64,000 nucleotides of DNA. It comes from Atriophallophorus winterbourni (taxonomy: Eukaryota; Platyhelminthes; Trematoda; Plagiorchiida; Microphallidae). The notes under the pieces were generated by a model. It was not told where the DNA came from and did no database searches. It saw only the letters and a list, made by a program, of their open reading frames with translations. Each line of letters opens with the position of its first letter. The stretch's first letter is position 1. The stretch covers positions 124,001-188,000 of the forward strand of contig JACCGJ010019683.1 in NCBI GenBank assembly GCA_013407085.1, written 5' to 3'. This document shows positions 1-11,559 of the stretch, piece after piece. The position numbers and the translations under genes are program-made.

Positions 1-939
1 CTGAAGATCCTAACCTGGTAAAAACAACTGTTCTTGTTAACCCGAAAAGAAAACATTTTGCTTTTAAAATAGACTGATATATTTGAAACAATAGAATTGA
101 AATTTCGGAATATTTCGCAACACGGAAACGTTCCGCAATTCCGATGGGCATTATTATTAAGCTTTAGTGCTCCGTAGAACTTTAATGATTTTTCCGCAAT
201 GCCTATATTATTATTCATTTAATAAAATGAAATAAAGACACTTTATTCTTATCGATCGAAGACATGTTAAGCATGATCGGTTATTACCAAAATGTTTGCA
301 CAAAGAAAATTAATTATATATTATACAACATTAATCAAAAGTGGTTGTGAACAGTCTATATAGTTCGAACTTACATTGTGGTTAATTAAAGAACTTATGT
401 ATCATAATGAAACTATACTTTTTTCTATCGAGATCACATGTTTTATATACTCATTGAAAGTGAGGGATTTAAAATAGCTAAACCCAAAATGAGATGTGCA
501 ATAGGCCATTTGAATCTGTTTACTAATAAGAAAATCGACCTATCTGGTATTGTATTACCAATAGCTCATTAATCATTAATTAAATTTCATTTACCATTAT
601 TATTCAAAACAGTATAATTCCACTACACAACTGATCTTAAAAATTTATTCATGATTCTACATATGTCGAGTTGATTGTAAAAACATTTTGATAATTATTG
701 GCCTCCAAGTATCCAAGAGCAAACTTTTTGATTAGTTAATGAGTACAAGAAGAACGTAGTAAAGGAACCTTAGAGGATTGGTTTTGAAGGTGTAATTCTG
801 TTTGCAGATAAGTTGTCATTCGAACCCTCCTCTTGGGATTTATTATTAATCTGAATTCCTTTGGGAGTGCTGCCGCATTCTGCTCTTGTGAAAGGCAGTG
901 ATGTGCTGCAGGTCATTAAGCGCACCGGATTGGTAAAAC
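1..939. other. No recognised gene or element
   Basis: AT-rich sequence with stops in all frames. I see no coding region, RNA gene or repeat shared with the rest of the window. Confidence 0.5.
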
Positions 940-1735
940 TGACAACAGTGCAAGGCCGTCTATAAACGTGCATTCAGCGTACTCAAATTAATCCGACAAA
1001 TTTTATCGCGTGTACCATCATACTCATTGGCAAAGATAATCAATGCATAAATATGTCCAGTTGTGGACTATAAAGCCGAAGTTTGGGCACCATGATTTAA
1101 GAAAAACATTTCGCTACCCCGAAGAATTTATCATAAGCCAACTAAAATGGTTATTGGGTTGGATAATCTAACATTGAGCAACGACTGACAAGATTGTGAT
1201 TGTGCGCTGCCGAGCAAGAGTTAACCAGAGTTTAAGTAAAACTGACATACTGGATAATCCATATGCCGTCCATATTTGAAATTTGTTCCAATCTCTCAAC
1301 ACAATATCACCCTTCAAATACTACATCCCCGATTAAACTGTCACCGGTAATTGGATGCAGTCCGATTATACTTACTTTGAGACAGTTTACTGCCGGAAAT
1401 ATGACCTTCAAACAAACGTTACCGGCAGAAAAACGACCTTCAAGCAAACGTAACAATCTTTCATAAAGAATGATACTGTGTTGTCTACAGTTTACTGAAA
1501 ACCGTCGGTGCTTTCGTTTCATACACGCACACGTATAAAGAAATTTATTCAAAAAAATATTTCTGGCTGACATTTCCAACCATAGATCAAAGTTGAAATT
1601 TTCGTATACTCCTTCTTCGGACAACATAGATGTAATGATGAAAGTATGATTTGTTTAAATTTTATGAATATCCAATTTTATTATTTAGTTATTCATTTTT
1701 TCACCCTAAATCTTCAATCTTGAATCTTCACTAGT
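940..1735 (+). mobile_element. Degenerate CR1-type retrotransposon, 3' fragment
   Basis: Frame-shifted translation around 960-1225 reads YKRAFSVLKLIRQ, VVDYKAEVWAP and RRIYHKPTK. These match the carboxy-terminal region of CR1 reverse transcriptase ORFs elsewhere in the window, for example YKRACSLLGLLKRIFGR at about 8.17 kb. The piece ends near 1735 in a short TTGAATC-like tail that follows a TTCACC-CTAAATC stretch, the usual 3' end of this family here. It is 5' truncated and full of stops and frameshifts, so it is dead. The family name rests on motif resemblance read by eye. Confidence 0.7.
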
Positions 1736-1739
1736 GTAC

Positions 1740-2390
1740 TCGAGGCGCATTACAGTGTTTCCAAGCCAAACACCTGTATCTTGATACACAGATATTGGAC
1801 CTATTCTAATGGGGTTTCTGTGTTGAAAGAGGTTCGGTATTCAGCAATTGGAGCTGAACATACCTAACAATCAATGCTGTCATTTTTGAAGTAATGATGG
1901 GTTAATCAACTCCACTCGGGTGACATGCAGATTATTACTCTCATCTAATATAAAACAGTCGTAACTGTCAAGAATTCCGACGATAAGCATCATTTGCGAA
2001 AATTTGCATGAACTCAGTTCTTGTGATTCATCGGATCATAATGATTACAAAATCAACTACTGGACAGGAAACGGAATTGAATACGATTGAAATTAACTCG
2101 CGTGCCCACATAAATGGGTTAATCTGAAAACTGCGCTAATAACGCTGCGGTTTTTAACCGCTAAATTTTGGTTTTTATAGTTTCGTGCTACAATTTTACC
2201 GATCAACTAAAATATGTATTAGCCTGGAATATGTTATATATATATAACGTTTGTGAATAATGCACTGGAACGCCACTAATGTAACGTTTGTTTCAGTTAT
2301 AGTCAAAGAGAAATCTATTTACGCATCGCTTGTTTCATGTAAATGGTTGTCGGCATTAGTTTTCCCCGCATATATGCTAAAACCGGAAGT
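1740..2390. other. No recognised feature
   Basis: Non-coding, AT-rich sequence with no repeat recognised. Confidence 0.4.
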
Positions 2391-2399
2391 CGGGTTCCC

Positions 2400-2880
2400 A
2401 GTGTGGGCGTATGCAATAATTACATCCCAATGATAAATAACCTCGGTAATGTGTTGCTCACATCCCCCGCACATCATTGTATAAGATGTCTGTTTGGCGA
2501 AATGAAAAGTTTAAATTATTGGGATTGTGGTGATGGAACGAGTGGGTCAAAAACTATGGTGAAAATGAAACACATATTGGAAAATCTACTTTGGGCATCT
2601 TTCAGTATCTGAAATCAAGATGCAAGATTGATAAAAGTATTCGATGGACTGTAAAGGGTTTTCTGTGTGATTATCACGAGTAAAAATTCAAATCAGTTTA
2701 ACAACTAAATGATGTTCGTTTGCATGCATTTCCATCACGACTGGTTTTGTGATTTTTGCACTAATCCTGTGGGGCCGGTAAGATCATGATCCACATAAGC
2801 ATGAAACAGTGGAAGAATGGAAACCAAGTTGCGCATGTATGCCACTCTTGGATGAGGTTGATACAACCTTGGTACGCTAA
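2400..2880 (-). repeat. Degenerate hammerhead-repeat (retrozyme-like) copies
   Basis: Read on the minus strand, 2700-2880 carries the unit found at 48.1 kb: the segment AGTGGCATACATGCGCAAC, then TTCCACTGTTTCATGC, a mutated hammerhead core near 2740-2765, and the 3' end GATGGAAATGCATGCAAACG. The core has lost CUGAUGA and GAAA, so it should not cleave. At 2440-2520 a second, weaker match (GTGTTGCTCACATCC) belongs to the subtype seen at 23.5 kb. Confidence 0.6.
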
Positions 2881-3010
2881 CTCAAGATTCAAGATTCGAA
2901 AACTTTATGGTGACAAAAAGCACATAGAATCACAACTATCATAACGCAGTAAATATTCGTTTATGAAAAAGAAATGACACATAATCATGTAATATAAGGT
3001 ATAGCCAAGA
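2881..3010 (-). mobile_element. CR1 3' UTR and tail fragment
   Basis: The reverse complement matches the CR1 3' end at 4915-5018: a Pol II-like AT-rich stretch, CTATGTGCTTTTTGTCACC, and a tail of GAATCTT repeats. Only the last 130 bp of the element are present, which is typical of 5'-truncated target-primed insertion. Confidence 0.7.
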
Positions 3011-3540
3011 TGAATACAACCACCATGAACATTTAGTCTCAGCTACGCTGATTATGTAGACAGTATTGAACTTAGCTATAGCTTTTCGAATACACTCATA
3101 ACTGCATTAGATGAAACTACAAACTCGTAAAAATAGATATGATTGTCTTAAATCCAGAAATTGTGTTAAACTTGTCTTCATAAATCTGCCTGACGGTGGA
3201 CGTGACGCTTTCTGAAGTTTAGAAATATGAAATGAGTAGAGCACCACCTGCCTGTAAAATGCCGTCATCGTTCACGAAAACTCAATCTAGTTTCGTCATC
3301 ATTATTTTGTATTCACTCAGACTCTTAATTTACGCTTCCGGTATTCGTGTTGTAGGACGTAGTCTTAGGCTGATTTTTTAATTCAAAATTCTCTGGTATC
3401 TTATATCATACTTTGAACAGTTATCATACCATTCTAATGCTTTCCTTTTTTAAAAATCTTTGGGTGAAAATACATTGCATCAGGTTTATAGATTTCGTTA
3501 CATTTTTATCATCTGCGGAAGTTTATTTGAACTTAAATGC
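3011..3540. other. No recognised feature
   Basis: No open frame over 60 codons and no shared repeat. Confidence 0.4.
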
Positions 3541-3665
3541 TTAATTGCATGCATTTTCATCAGGCACAAACACACCATAACCGGTTTAGTGCTGTTTGCA
3601 CTCATCAGGTAGATACAGTAGGATCGGGATCGACATGCGCTTGAAACAGTGGAACTTATATTTAA
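3541..3665 (-). repeat. Hammerhead-repeat copy with near-complete core
   Basis: On the minus strand the core CUGAUGA lies at 3608-3602. It is followed by a perfect 4-bp stem II (GUGC/GCAC, loop AAACA) at 3601-3589 and then UAAA in place of GAAA. The G12-to-U change should abolish cleavage and stem I is poor. The 3' boundary is the family sequence AATGCATGCAATTAAG. Confidence 0.65.
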
Positions 3666-3724
3666 ACCAAAGTTTGCTTCTATTGTATTGGGTGGATGTG
3701 AATATTTAAACTGAGGATTGCAGA

Positions 3725-4668
3725 GAGCGTCAGTTGGAGCTCGATGCCTTACAAGACTGGTCAGTTAGAAATGAACTACCTTTCAATTTCAGAAAATGCA
3801 AGGTATTGACTGTTGGAAGACATTTCGAGTACTCCTACACCCTTGGTTCCCATATTCTTGAAAGCACTGACAAGGAGAAGGACTTGGGTGTGTTGGTGAG
3901 CAGCACTTTGAAACCGTCACATAACGTCACAGATGTCTATGAAAAGACGTCACGAGTACTGCTACTGCTAAAACGCGTGTTCGGGAGTTTCACTAAGCAA
4001 ACCGTTCATCGAATAATTAATACGTACTTGAGGCCAACCATGGAGTATGCGGTTCAGGTTTGGTCACCATGGCTACAGAAGGACATCAGCCTCTTGCAGA
4101 GAATATATCATCGGACCACCAAGCTGGTACGCGGTTTAAAGCACAAACAATACGAAGATCGTATTGCAAGTCTCAATCTATTCGACTTTCGCTACCGCCG
4201 TCTTAGAGGTGATTTGATATTTATGTTCAATATACTGCATACCCCCAACCATCCCCTAAATCAACTATTCACGCGACTAACACCCAGAACCAGCCGGAGT
4301 CACGACTATGCAGTACATATTCCCGACTCGAGACTAAACTGTCGAAGGTACTTTTATTCTGTAGGTGTATGCTTTACCTGGAACTACCTACCTTGTAATG
4401 TTGCACATTCACCCAACTTCGATATATTCAAATCGAATTTGTCGACCAATCCAAACTTTGAACCCATATATTTTACACCATAAAAGCTTTGAACTTTGAA
4501 ACCAGTTTCTGTCCGATGGATTTTTACTCGATTCCTGAACTGCTCAGTAAGCAAACAAATCCCGTTTTTATACCCATGTTATTCGTAACTCCCATATTAT
4601 TCTGTAGTTTTTATCAAGCTATATGCTTTTTAGACCATTGAAATTGAATTGAATTGAATTGAGATTAC
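3725..4668 (+). mobile_element. CR1-type retrotransposon, 3' part with open RT carboxy terminus
   Basis: An uninterrupted frame of about 249 codons (stop at 4483) encodes the end of a CR1-type ORF2. It begins just after the catalytic FADD box, with WSVRNELPFNFRKCK, and continues through KEKDLGVLVSSTLK, MEYAVQVWSPWLQKDI and the terminal LNCRRYFYSVGVCFTWN. The 3' UTR ends in an ATTGA pentamer repeat (about 4638-4661), a different tail monomer from the heptamer of neighbouring copies. The element is 5' truncated and no catalytic residues remain. Confidence 0.85.
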
Positions 4669-4789
4669 GTTCCATGTTCTATTAGGTCGTTTGCACAGGC
4701 TGCAAGAAACTCAATACAGCATTAACCACGTCACCGCCTTTTGTTTGTCCGGATTCATTGCTGAGGTCAACCTTCACTTCACCCACTAA

Positions 4790-5020
4790 TCTCTCCCAGC
4801 ATCGGAACGTTCATTCAAAATTTGGATACTTATTTGTTGCATAACAATTTGACGACACCTGCGTATTGACTCATGGTAACTATACAACTTGACTATACTT
4901 GACATTACATGTTTATTTTATACCTATTTCCTGAATGTATATTTACTATGATATGGTAATTGTGAAGCTATGTGCTTTTTGTGACCATAAATTCTTGAAT
5001 CTTGAATCTTGAATCTAATC
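4790..5020 (+). mobile_element. CR1 terminal fragment with (TTGAATC)n tail
   Basis: The last 16 codons of an ORF2 (LDTYLLHNNLTTPAY then stop, ending about 4868) align with the LDAYVKQNPEFGPVY end of the intact copy at 45.5 kb. A 3' UTR follows, then three copies of a TTGAATC-type heptamer at about 4992-5018. Confidence 0.7.
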
Positions 5021-5237
5021 AAATTTATTTAGAGAACACCAATTGGAAAATCGCGTTTACTCCGCACATCACTATCTTATTTAGGTAATTCACGTATCCA
5101 CAACACTGACCGTGACGTTTTTATTCCTGTTTCCATTTCTATCTGTTTTGTCAATCGATTTCGTGCCAACAGGTTCTATTCAATAGCTTGACTGACCTTG
5201 ACGAGTTACATAATGTGCATTTCCTCATGTTTCTACT

Positions 5238-8200
5238 CATGTAAACGCAGAATAGGTGACTCGTCTAACCCGCCATTCATCTTCACCTCATATTGGTAAA
5301 CCTCGCTTGCTCAAGGTAACACTAAAATGCGAGGCTAATATCGAGAACTTATTGCTGAATGCATACCTACTAAAGTCAGATTCCGACTCAAACTGCCGCA
5401 TATATCCCGATGTACCATGGTTGGAAAGGAAGGGCAGCTTGAACGACAGGAAACAAACGGTATCGCGAAGTATAGTTCTACTTGGTGTACCAGAAAATAC
5501 TTCTAGAGCATCGAATCTGGAAACGGTAGAGCACGACGTCAAACAATGGCGCTACATTGCGTGTTCTCTCGATATTTCTAATGCCGTTGTTGTGGACACT
5601 TTTCGAGTTCCTTTTTCGCCAAAATACAAGGGAGATGGACCGAAACATCTGAAGATTACTTCTTGACCACCGCTATGGCTGAAATAGTAAGGTCGGAATG
5701 GACAAAAAAGAAACGAACACTACCCAAGGATGTTAGACTTAGCCCACCCAAACCAATGAGTAAGACACACTCGCGGCTGGGGGCGGTAGACAGCAGCGTT
5801 CCCACCGAAACGGAAGCAATCAATACATCAAAAAACGTAGTGGGTCCGGATCAAACCGAGTCGGACCGAGTACATCATGGTCCGGCTCTCAGGGGTTCGG
5901 ACATACAAACATCATCCGCATAGGCTCGCTACATACGAAAACCACTGTTAAATGCCTATACACAAATGCACAGTGCTTGCGGAACAAAATCGCCGAATTA
6001 ACCCATTTTAACGCTCAGTTTTCTGCTGACATCATTGCTGTTACCGAAACATGGTTTTACGATCAGGTGAACGATTGCGAGCTGGCACTTCCCAACATGA
6101 TCCTACTTCGACGAGACCGTTCAAGATCAGGTGGTGGAGTTGCTTTGTATTATAACGAGCGTCTTCAATGCACAGCTGTACCAGACACAAGGTTTGAGCT
6201 AGAGGACACCATGTGGTGTAGCCTTCGCTTGGAAACTGGAGAGAACTGTATACTTGGTGTGATCTACCGCTCGCCCAAATCTTCCGATGCCCACAATGAA
6301 ACGTTGTTACAAATGATGCGCAACGCTGGAAATCTTCGAGGATGCCAATTGTTATTAATGGGTGATTTTTACCTCCCACATCTCTACACCAAATGTGTGC
6401 ATACTCAGCAATCCCTTGAGTACAAATTCCGTGAGATTATCACTTTCACTCCCCTATACAACCATGTCAATTCATTCACTCGACAAAGGGGCCTCAACGA
6501 ATCATCAATTTTAGATCTGGTTTCAACCTCCGAAGCAACAGCAGTGGAGTCAGTGCAGTATCATAGTCCTCTGGGGCTAAGTGACCATCTTGTGTTGTCC
6601 TTCGACTTCGTGTGCAACGCCAGAAGGGCGTCGGGCGACGTTAAGTTCATCAGGAGAGTCGATTACTTCGGCCTTCGCGGTGCCATTACGATTATGGAGG
6701 AAAAACATCTCGATCTTACGAATGCAGATACACATTGTTCTAGTCTGCTAAGTTATATTGGTACAAATCTAGACGACAATTCTACCTGTGTTCCCAAAAG
6801 GAAATCAAGAACATTTTGATTCAAACTCGGAAGTGGATAGCCATGCGAAATTCCGCATGGGCTGCACACAAAATAATACGAACAGACGCATCTTGGGAAC
6901 ACTTTCGGAGTTTTCGTAACAAGGTGACGTCCCTAATTCGAGAAGACAAGCAATATCACCATTGGAAGCTGATCAAGCAGATGAAACGACATCCTTAGTT
7001 GCTGTACACCATCGTAAACACCGCGACAAAGGTTAAGCCAGGTGTATTTCCTATCCAGACAGAGAACGGACTGACTGATAACGTCAAGGATACCGCTGAT
7101 GCGCTAATATCATTTTATGCGCAAGTATTTTGTCCAAAGAACGTGTCAACGCTGACGTCTGTGCCGCACCCACTACAAGTCGAATGCCTTAGCAACATCG
7201 AGGTAAATCCTACGGTTGTGCGAAAACATTTACGCGGACTGAACGTTCGCAAATCACCAGGAGAGGATGGAATAACACCCGCTGTTCTGAAGTCATGCGA
7301 GCTGGAGCTTTGTGGCCCACTAAGTGGTCTATTCAGGCACTCATTGAATACGGGAACCGTACCAACTCAATGGAAAACCGGTGTTATCACACCAATCTAC
7401 AAAGGGGGCAGTCGTTCTGATCCGGCGAATTACCGCCCCGTGACGCTTCTTTCAGCGGTTTCTAAAATTTTGGAACGCCTGGTGTGTGAACGACTTGTTG
7501 AACATCTCGAGAACCATCAGCTAATAACTTTCACACAACACGGATTTAGGAAAACATATTCATGCCTGTCTAACTTGCTCACGACTCTAAATGACTGGAC
7601 GCAAGCACTAGACCAAGGGGGTTCCGTCCATGCCGGTTACTTAGATATATCTAAAGCATTCGACAGAGTGAATCACTCCTTACTGCTTCAGAAGCTGCAG
7701 AAAGTTGGCGTCATCGGAAACCTACTAACATGGTTCACAAGTTACCTGTCTGGACGCAAAGTAAAAGTCAGAATAGATGGTGAAACTTCATGAACAATTG
7801 AAGCCACGAGCGGAGTCCCTCAGTGTTCGGTTCTCGGTCCGATACTGTTTTTCATATTTATAAACGATCTACCGAACTTACTAGCATGTAAGCTTGTTTT
7901 ATTCTCAGATGATGTAAAAATCTTGACGAAGATCAACTCTATCGAGGACTGTCAATTTCTGCAAGGAGATTTGAATAAGCTGCACCAGTGGTCAATTCAA
8001 AACAAACTGCCATTTAATTTCCGCAAGTGCAAAATGTTGCAAGTCGGAAAACCGTTTACCTTTACCTACACACTTGGCAGCAACCCGCTTGAATGGAGTA
8101 CATCACAAAAAGATCTCGGAATCTTGGTGTCTGGCACTTTGAAGAACAGCCTACAGTGCGAAGCCGTCTACAAGCGTGCGTGCAGCTTGCTAGGTTTACT

Positions 8201-8925
8201 GAAACGCATTTTCGGACGTTTCCCACCACACTCACTCGCGAAATTACTAAACACTTACATACATCCTGTCGTTGACTACGCTGTACAAGCTTGGACGCCA
8301 TGGATGGAAAAAACATCTCGCTCCTCGAACGAATTTATCACAAGGCAACCAAAATTGTTACCGGATTGAATAATTTACCCTTTGAGCAGCGACTGACCAG
8401 ACTTGGACTGTGCACCCTCGAGCGCAGGCGTATCCTACACGACCTCACTCTGACATATCGAATCATCTATGCGAAATCCCACCCTCTCAAACACCTCTTC
8501 AAGTTTGGTTCGGTTGTCCCCACACGCAGCCACCCTTTGACCCTTTAAATCCCACACTCACGATTGAATTGTCGTCGTCACTTCTTCGCTGTTCGTGTAT
8601 GCTTCTTGTGGAATAGCTTGCCGACAGATATTGTTACCTCAGCGAACGAGCACATCTTTAAACAAAGGTTACGGAATGTTATGTTGAGAACTACTGCGTT
8701 GGCCCCTATATATTGATGTCTATATTTCTTTAACGCACGGAACTACCGTCCATCCAAAGATTCTTTTCCCTCAGTCTGTGTCGCCATTGAGGATTATTCT
8801 TGCTCCACCTATGAAGAACACGGATATTATCATACAAGTAACGATTTTTTGTAATTTTTTATACGTATATCCTATGGTACTGTACAGCAATTTGCTTTTT
8901 TCAACCATAAATCTTGAATCTTGAA
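5238..8925 (+). mobile_element. CR1-type retrotransposon with mosaic ORF1/ORF2
   Basis: A long but broken copy. ORF1 fragments (5256-5923) are nearly identical in DNA to 41945-42585. ORF2 (5881-8716) instead belongs to the subfamily of the minus-strand copy at 18.2-20.9 kb. Endonuclease motifs are visible (YTNAQC, VTETWFYD, SGGGVALYY, a LMGDFYLP box where the usual N is Y, LSDHLV). RT motifs are SPGEDGITPAVLK, ANYRPVTLLSAVSKILE, LDISKAFDRVNHS, and an FSDD box in place of FADD. Stops near 6820, 6996 and 7793 and frameshifts near 8315 kill it. The tail is a double TTGAATC at about 8908-8925. Confidence 0.9.
5256..5923 (+). pseudogene. CR1 ORF1 fragment (nucleic-acid-binding protein, carboxy-terminal half)
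   Basis: Two overlapping frames (to 5666, then 5663-5923) encode VTRLTRHSSSPHIGKPRLLK through RSEWTKKKRTLPKDVRLS. ORF1 of CR1 elements is thought to bind the RNA; here the amino-terminal zinc-finger half is missing. Relative to the copy at 42.0-42.5 kb it has a small indel near 5664, and a run of six A (five in the other copy) near 5829-5835. That lets the frame run to 5923, where the other copy stops. Confidence 0.8.
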
Positions 8926-8929
8926 TCTT

Positions 8930-9984
8930 CATCCCATTCATCTTAAGATAGTTTTGTCTAAACAATATTGCCATTTGGCAATCAAGATAAAGCATATTTT
9001 TTAAATATTTCGTGTGTTAAAATGTTTGAATTTTCTCTATATTTATCTTCCGTTGCATCAAACTTTGAACTAGAGTGGAAAACACTTTATTCGCCCTGAT
9101 TTAATATACAGTTAAATTCGTACACAGTAACAACGCATGCGCCTTTCCAATTCAGAGGTTTTTTCGGTATGCCTTTTTGACAAAGATACTTTCATTTTCA
9201 TCATAGAATTTAGCCTTTATTAGCAGTAAAACATGAGATCTGTATACATTCGAAGTAATTATGCGTGAATGAATCGATATTGCTAATCAAAGTGACGACA
9301 ATCTCAAACGTCGCTATATCAACAATCATACTTCTCATTCGCGTAAAGTTATCTCTATCAAATGGTTGCGGTTAGCGAACAATTGAGAAAACGTTTATCT
9401 CGTTAATATTTTGTGTTATACTCTGTTGTTATCTCAGTGATCTTGTACCTTTTAAGTATTAAATAATAACGAATCGCTGAAGTTTCGATTATTTTCAAAT
9501 TAAGCTTTCACATTATTCTTCCATTTCTTTCTTCCGTCGTTCCATCACAATGCTATTATTAGCTGGTTTAATCGAAATACGTACGGAAATTTTTAATCAC
9601 ATTTCGCAAGTGTGGTTTCTTTTGAATTAGTGGAATTCATACAGTTTTGCTGCTTTCAATATCAAGCCACGCTAACCTATGCTAAAGCATTTTGCCTAAT
9701 TTCAAACCGTTGACTACTTTTACGATCTATCGTAAGGAAAATAGTCTGCACTTGTTTCTCTGGAGCACTTCACTACCTGTGTGATCACAACTCCAAAATG
9801 GATTTCTGGACACTGGGAGCGGTGAGAAATGTTTGAGAATGGAAAATGGAAATAGGTACGTACAGAATGGAAGTTTTTAACGACAGTGAATAAGTCCATG
9901 CACAAGCTTTGCACAAATTCTGAAGTCACGTATAGTGAAGTTAAATAGGTAGTGTATTATATTTCGATTCATGTGTGACAAAAC
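8930..9984. other. No recognised feature
   Basis: AT-rich, no convincing coding potential and no match to the repeats of this window. Confidence 0.4.
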
Positions 9985-9989
9985 GATAA

Positions 9990-10085
9990 TGCATGCGGAT
10001 CCTGATCTTACTGTCCCTACGTGATGAGTGCAAACAGCACGAAACCGGTCGTGGGGTGTGTGATGGAAATGCATGCAAATGAATA
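9990..10085 (+). ncRNA. Hammerhead ribozyme repeat, one core substitution
   Basis: Stem I strands CCCUAC (10015-10020) and GUGGGG (10051-10056) pair over 6 bp. Stem II is GUGC-AAACA-GCAC (10028-10040), followed by GAAA at 10041-10044 and a CCGGUC cleavage-site segment at 10045-10050. The core reads GUGAUGA in place of CUGAUGA (C3 to G). C3 pairs with G8 in the known fold, so this copy is probably inactive. It is 5' truncated near 9990 and ends with the family sequence GGAAATGCATGCAAATG. Confidence 0.75.
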
Positions 10086-10159
10086 TTTTGGATGATGCAT
10101 TGCATTATCCACATTTCACGCATCTATTAACGATCGAACACCAGTTTAGAAGTAACGGT

Positions 10160-11410
10160 AACACCGCGGATAGTTCTAGATTTAAGATTCAAGATTTATG
10201 GTGAAAATAGTTGTACAATACCATCGGATATACGTATAAAAGTTAAACAAATCGTTACTTTAATGACTGCGTCTATTTACTTCAAAGGGGATCAAAAGTA
10301 ATCCCAATTGTGACATAGAGGAAGACATTTTGACCGGAAATATATGTTTGGGTAATTTGTTTTTCCAAGTTTAGTAAACTGTGGCCAACACGGTATTATT
10401 CAACATAAAAGATCCTAAAATTTGATCAAAATCATTTCCTTTGATGAGGATACAATTTCTGGCGGAAAGCTGTTCCACAAAAAGCATACACGGAATGCGT
10501 AAAATTTGCGGAGACAGATTAATCGGGAATGCGGGATCTGAAGGGTCAGGTTGTGACTGCGGGTAGGGAGATTGGAATCAATATTAAAAAGGTGTCTGAG
10601 TGGGTGGGACACCGTATGGATTATTCGGTATGGTATGATTTGTTAAACTCGGATGCGTCCAGGTCTAGTCATTCGCGCTGAAATGGCAGATTATTCAATC
10701 CAGTAACCATTTTAGTTTCCTTGTGACAAATCCTTTCGAGAAGCGAGATGTCTTTTTCAATCTAGGTTGTCCAAGCTTGTGCTCTATAGTCCATAACTGG
10801 ATGTAAAAATTTTTTGAGTATCTTTGACAATGATTGCCGTGGGAAACGTCCGAAAATTTTTACGAGTAAACCGATAACTCTGCATGCTCATAGACGGCCT
10901 TACACTGCAGGATGTTTTTCAAATTTACGCACACCCAGATACCGAGATCCTTTTTGCTATATACTCCACTCACGCGAGTGACTGCCAAGTATGTATGAGA
11001 AATCGAAGGGTTTCCAAACTTGCAAAATTTTGATCTTACAAAGATAGTTTTGAATTGGTAACTGGTTCAGCTTATTTAAGGTTACTTGTAAAACTAGGCA
11101 AGGTTCAACAGAGTAAACCTTTGTCCAAATATTTACAGCGTCGGCGAAAATAACATGTGTACAGCCTTCCAGTTTCGGTAGATCATTTATAAGTATTGAG
11201 AACAAGTACTGGAGTACTGGACCTTTTGTGACACCGCTTGTGGCTTTAATAGTACGGGAAATTTCGCCATCTATTCCGATTTTCGCTTCACGTTCTGATA
11301 GGTAACTTGCAAACCACGTTGGCAGATTTCGAGTGACACAAAAATCCTGCAGCTTCTGAAGTAGAGAGAAGTCGGCCTAACAGATATTCTGCACTCCGCT
11401 AGCTTCCTTT
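10160..11410 (-). mobile_element. Degenerate CR1-type retrotransposon, 3' half
   Basis: The tail (AGATTCAAGATTTATGG on the plus strand, 10180-10200) marks the 3' end. Upstream on the minus strand are PHSRLICLRKFYAFRVCFLW (about 10500), FSYILGSHSREWS (about 10975) and FSILINDLPKLEGCTHVIFA with a mutated ADAVNIW catalytic box (about 11150). Several frameshifts separate them. It is 5' truncated around 11.4 kb. Confidence 0.8.
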
Positions 11411-11559
11411 TCCACACCCCATCCTTGTTGAAAAACTAATATAAAATGCCTCTCACCAACATCTAATTTCTTGGAAACAAAATCGGTGAACTGCGTGCAG
11501 TTTTAATGAAATGTTCACCAGACGCGGCTACAGACCAACCAAACAAATACTGAACTTGA

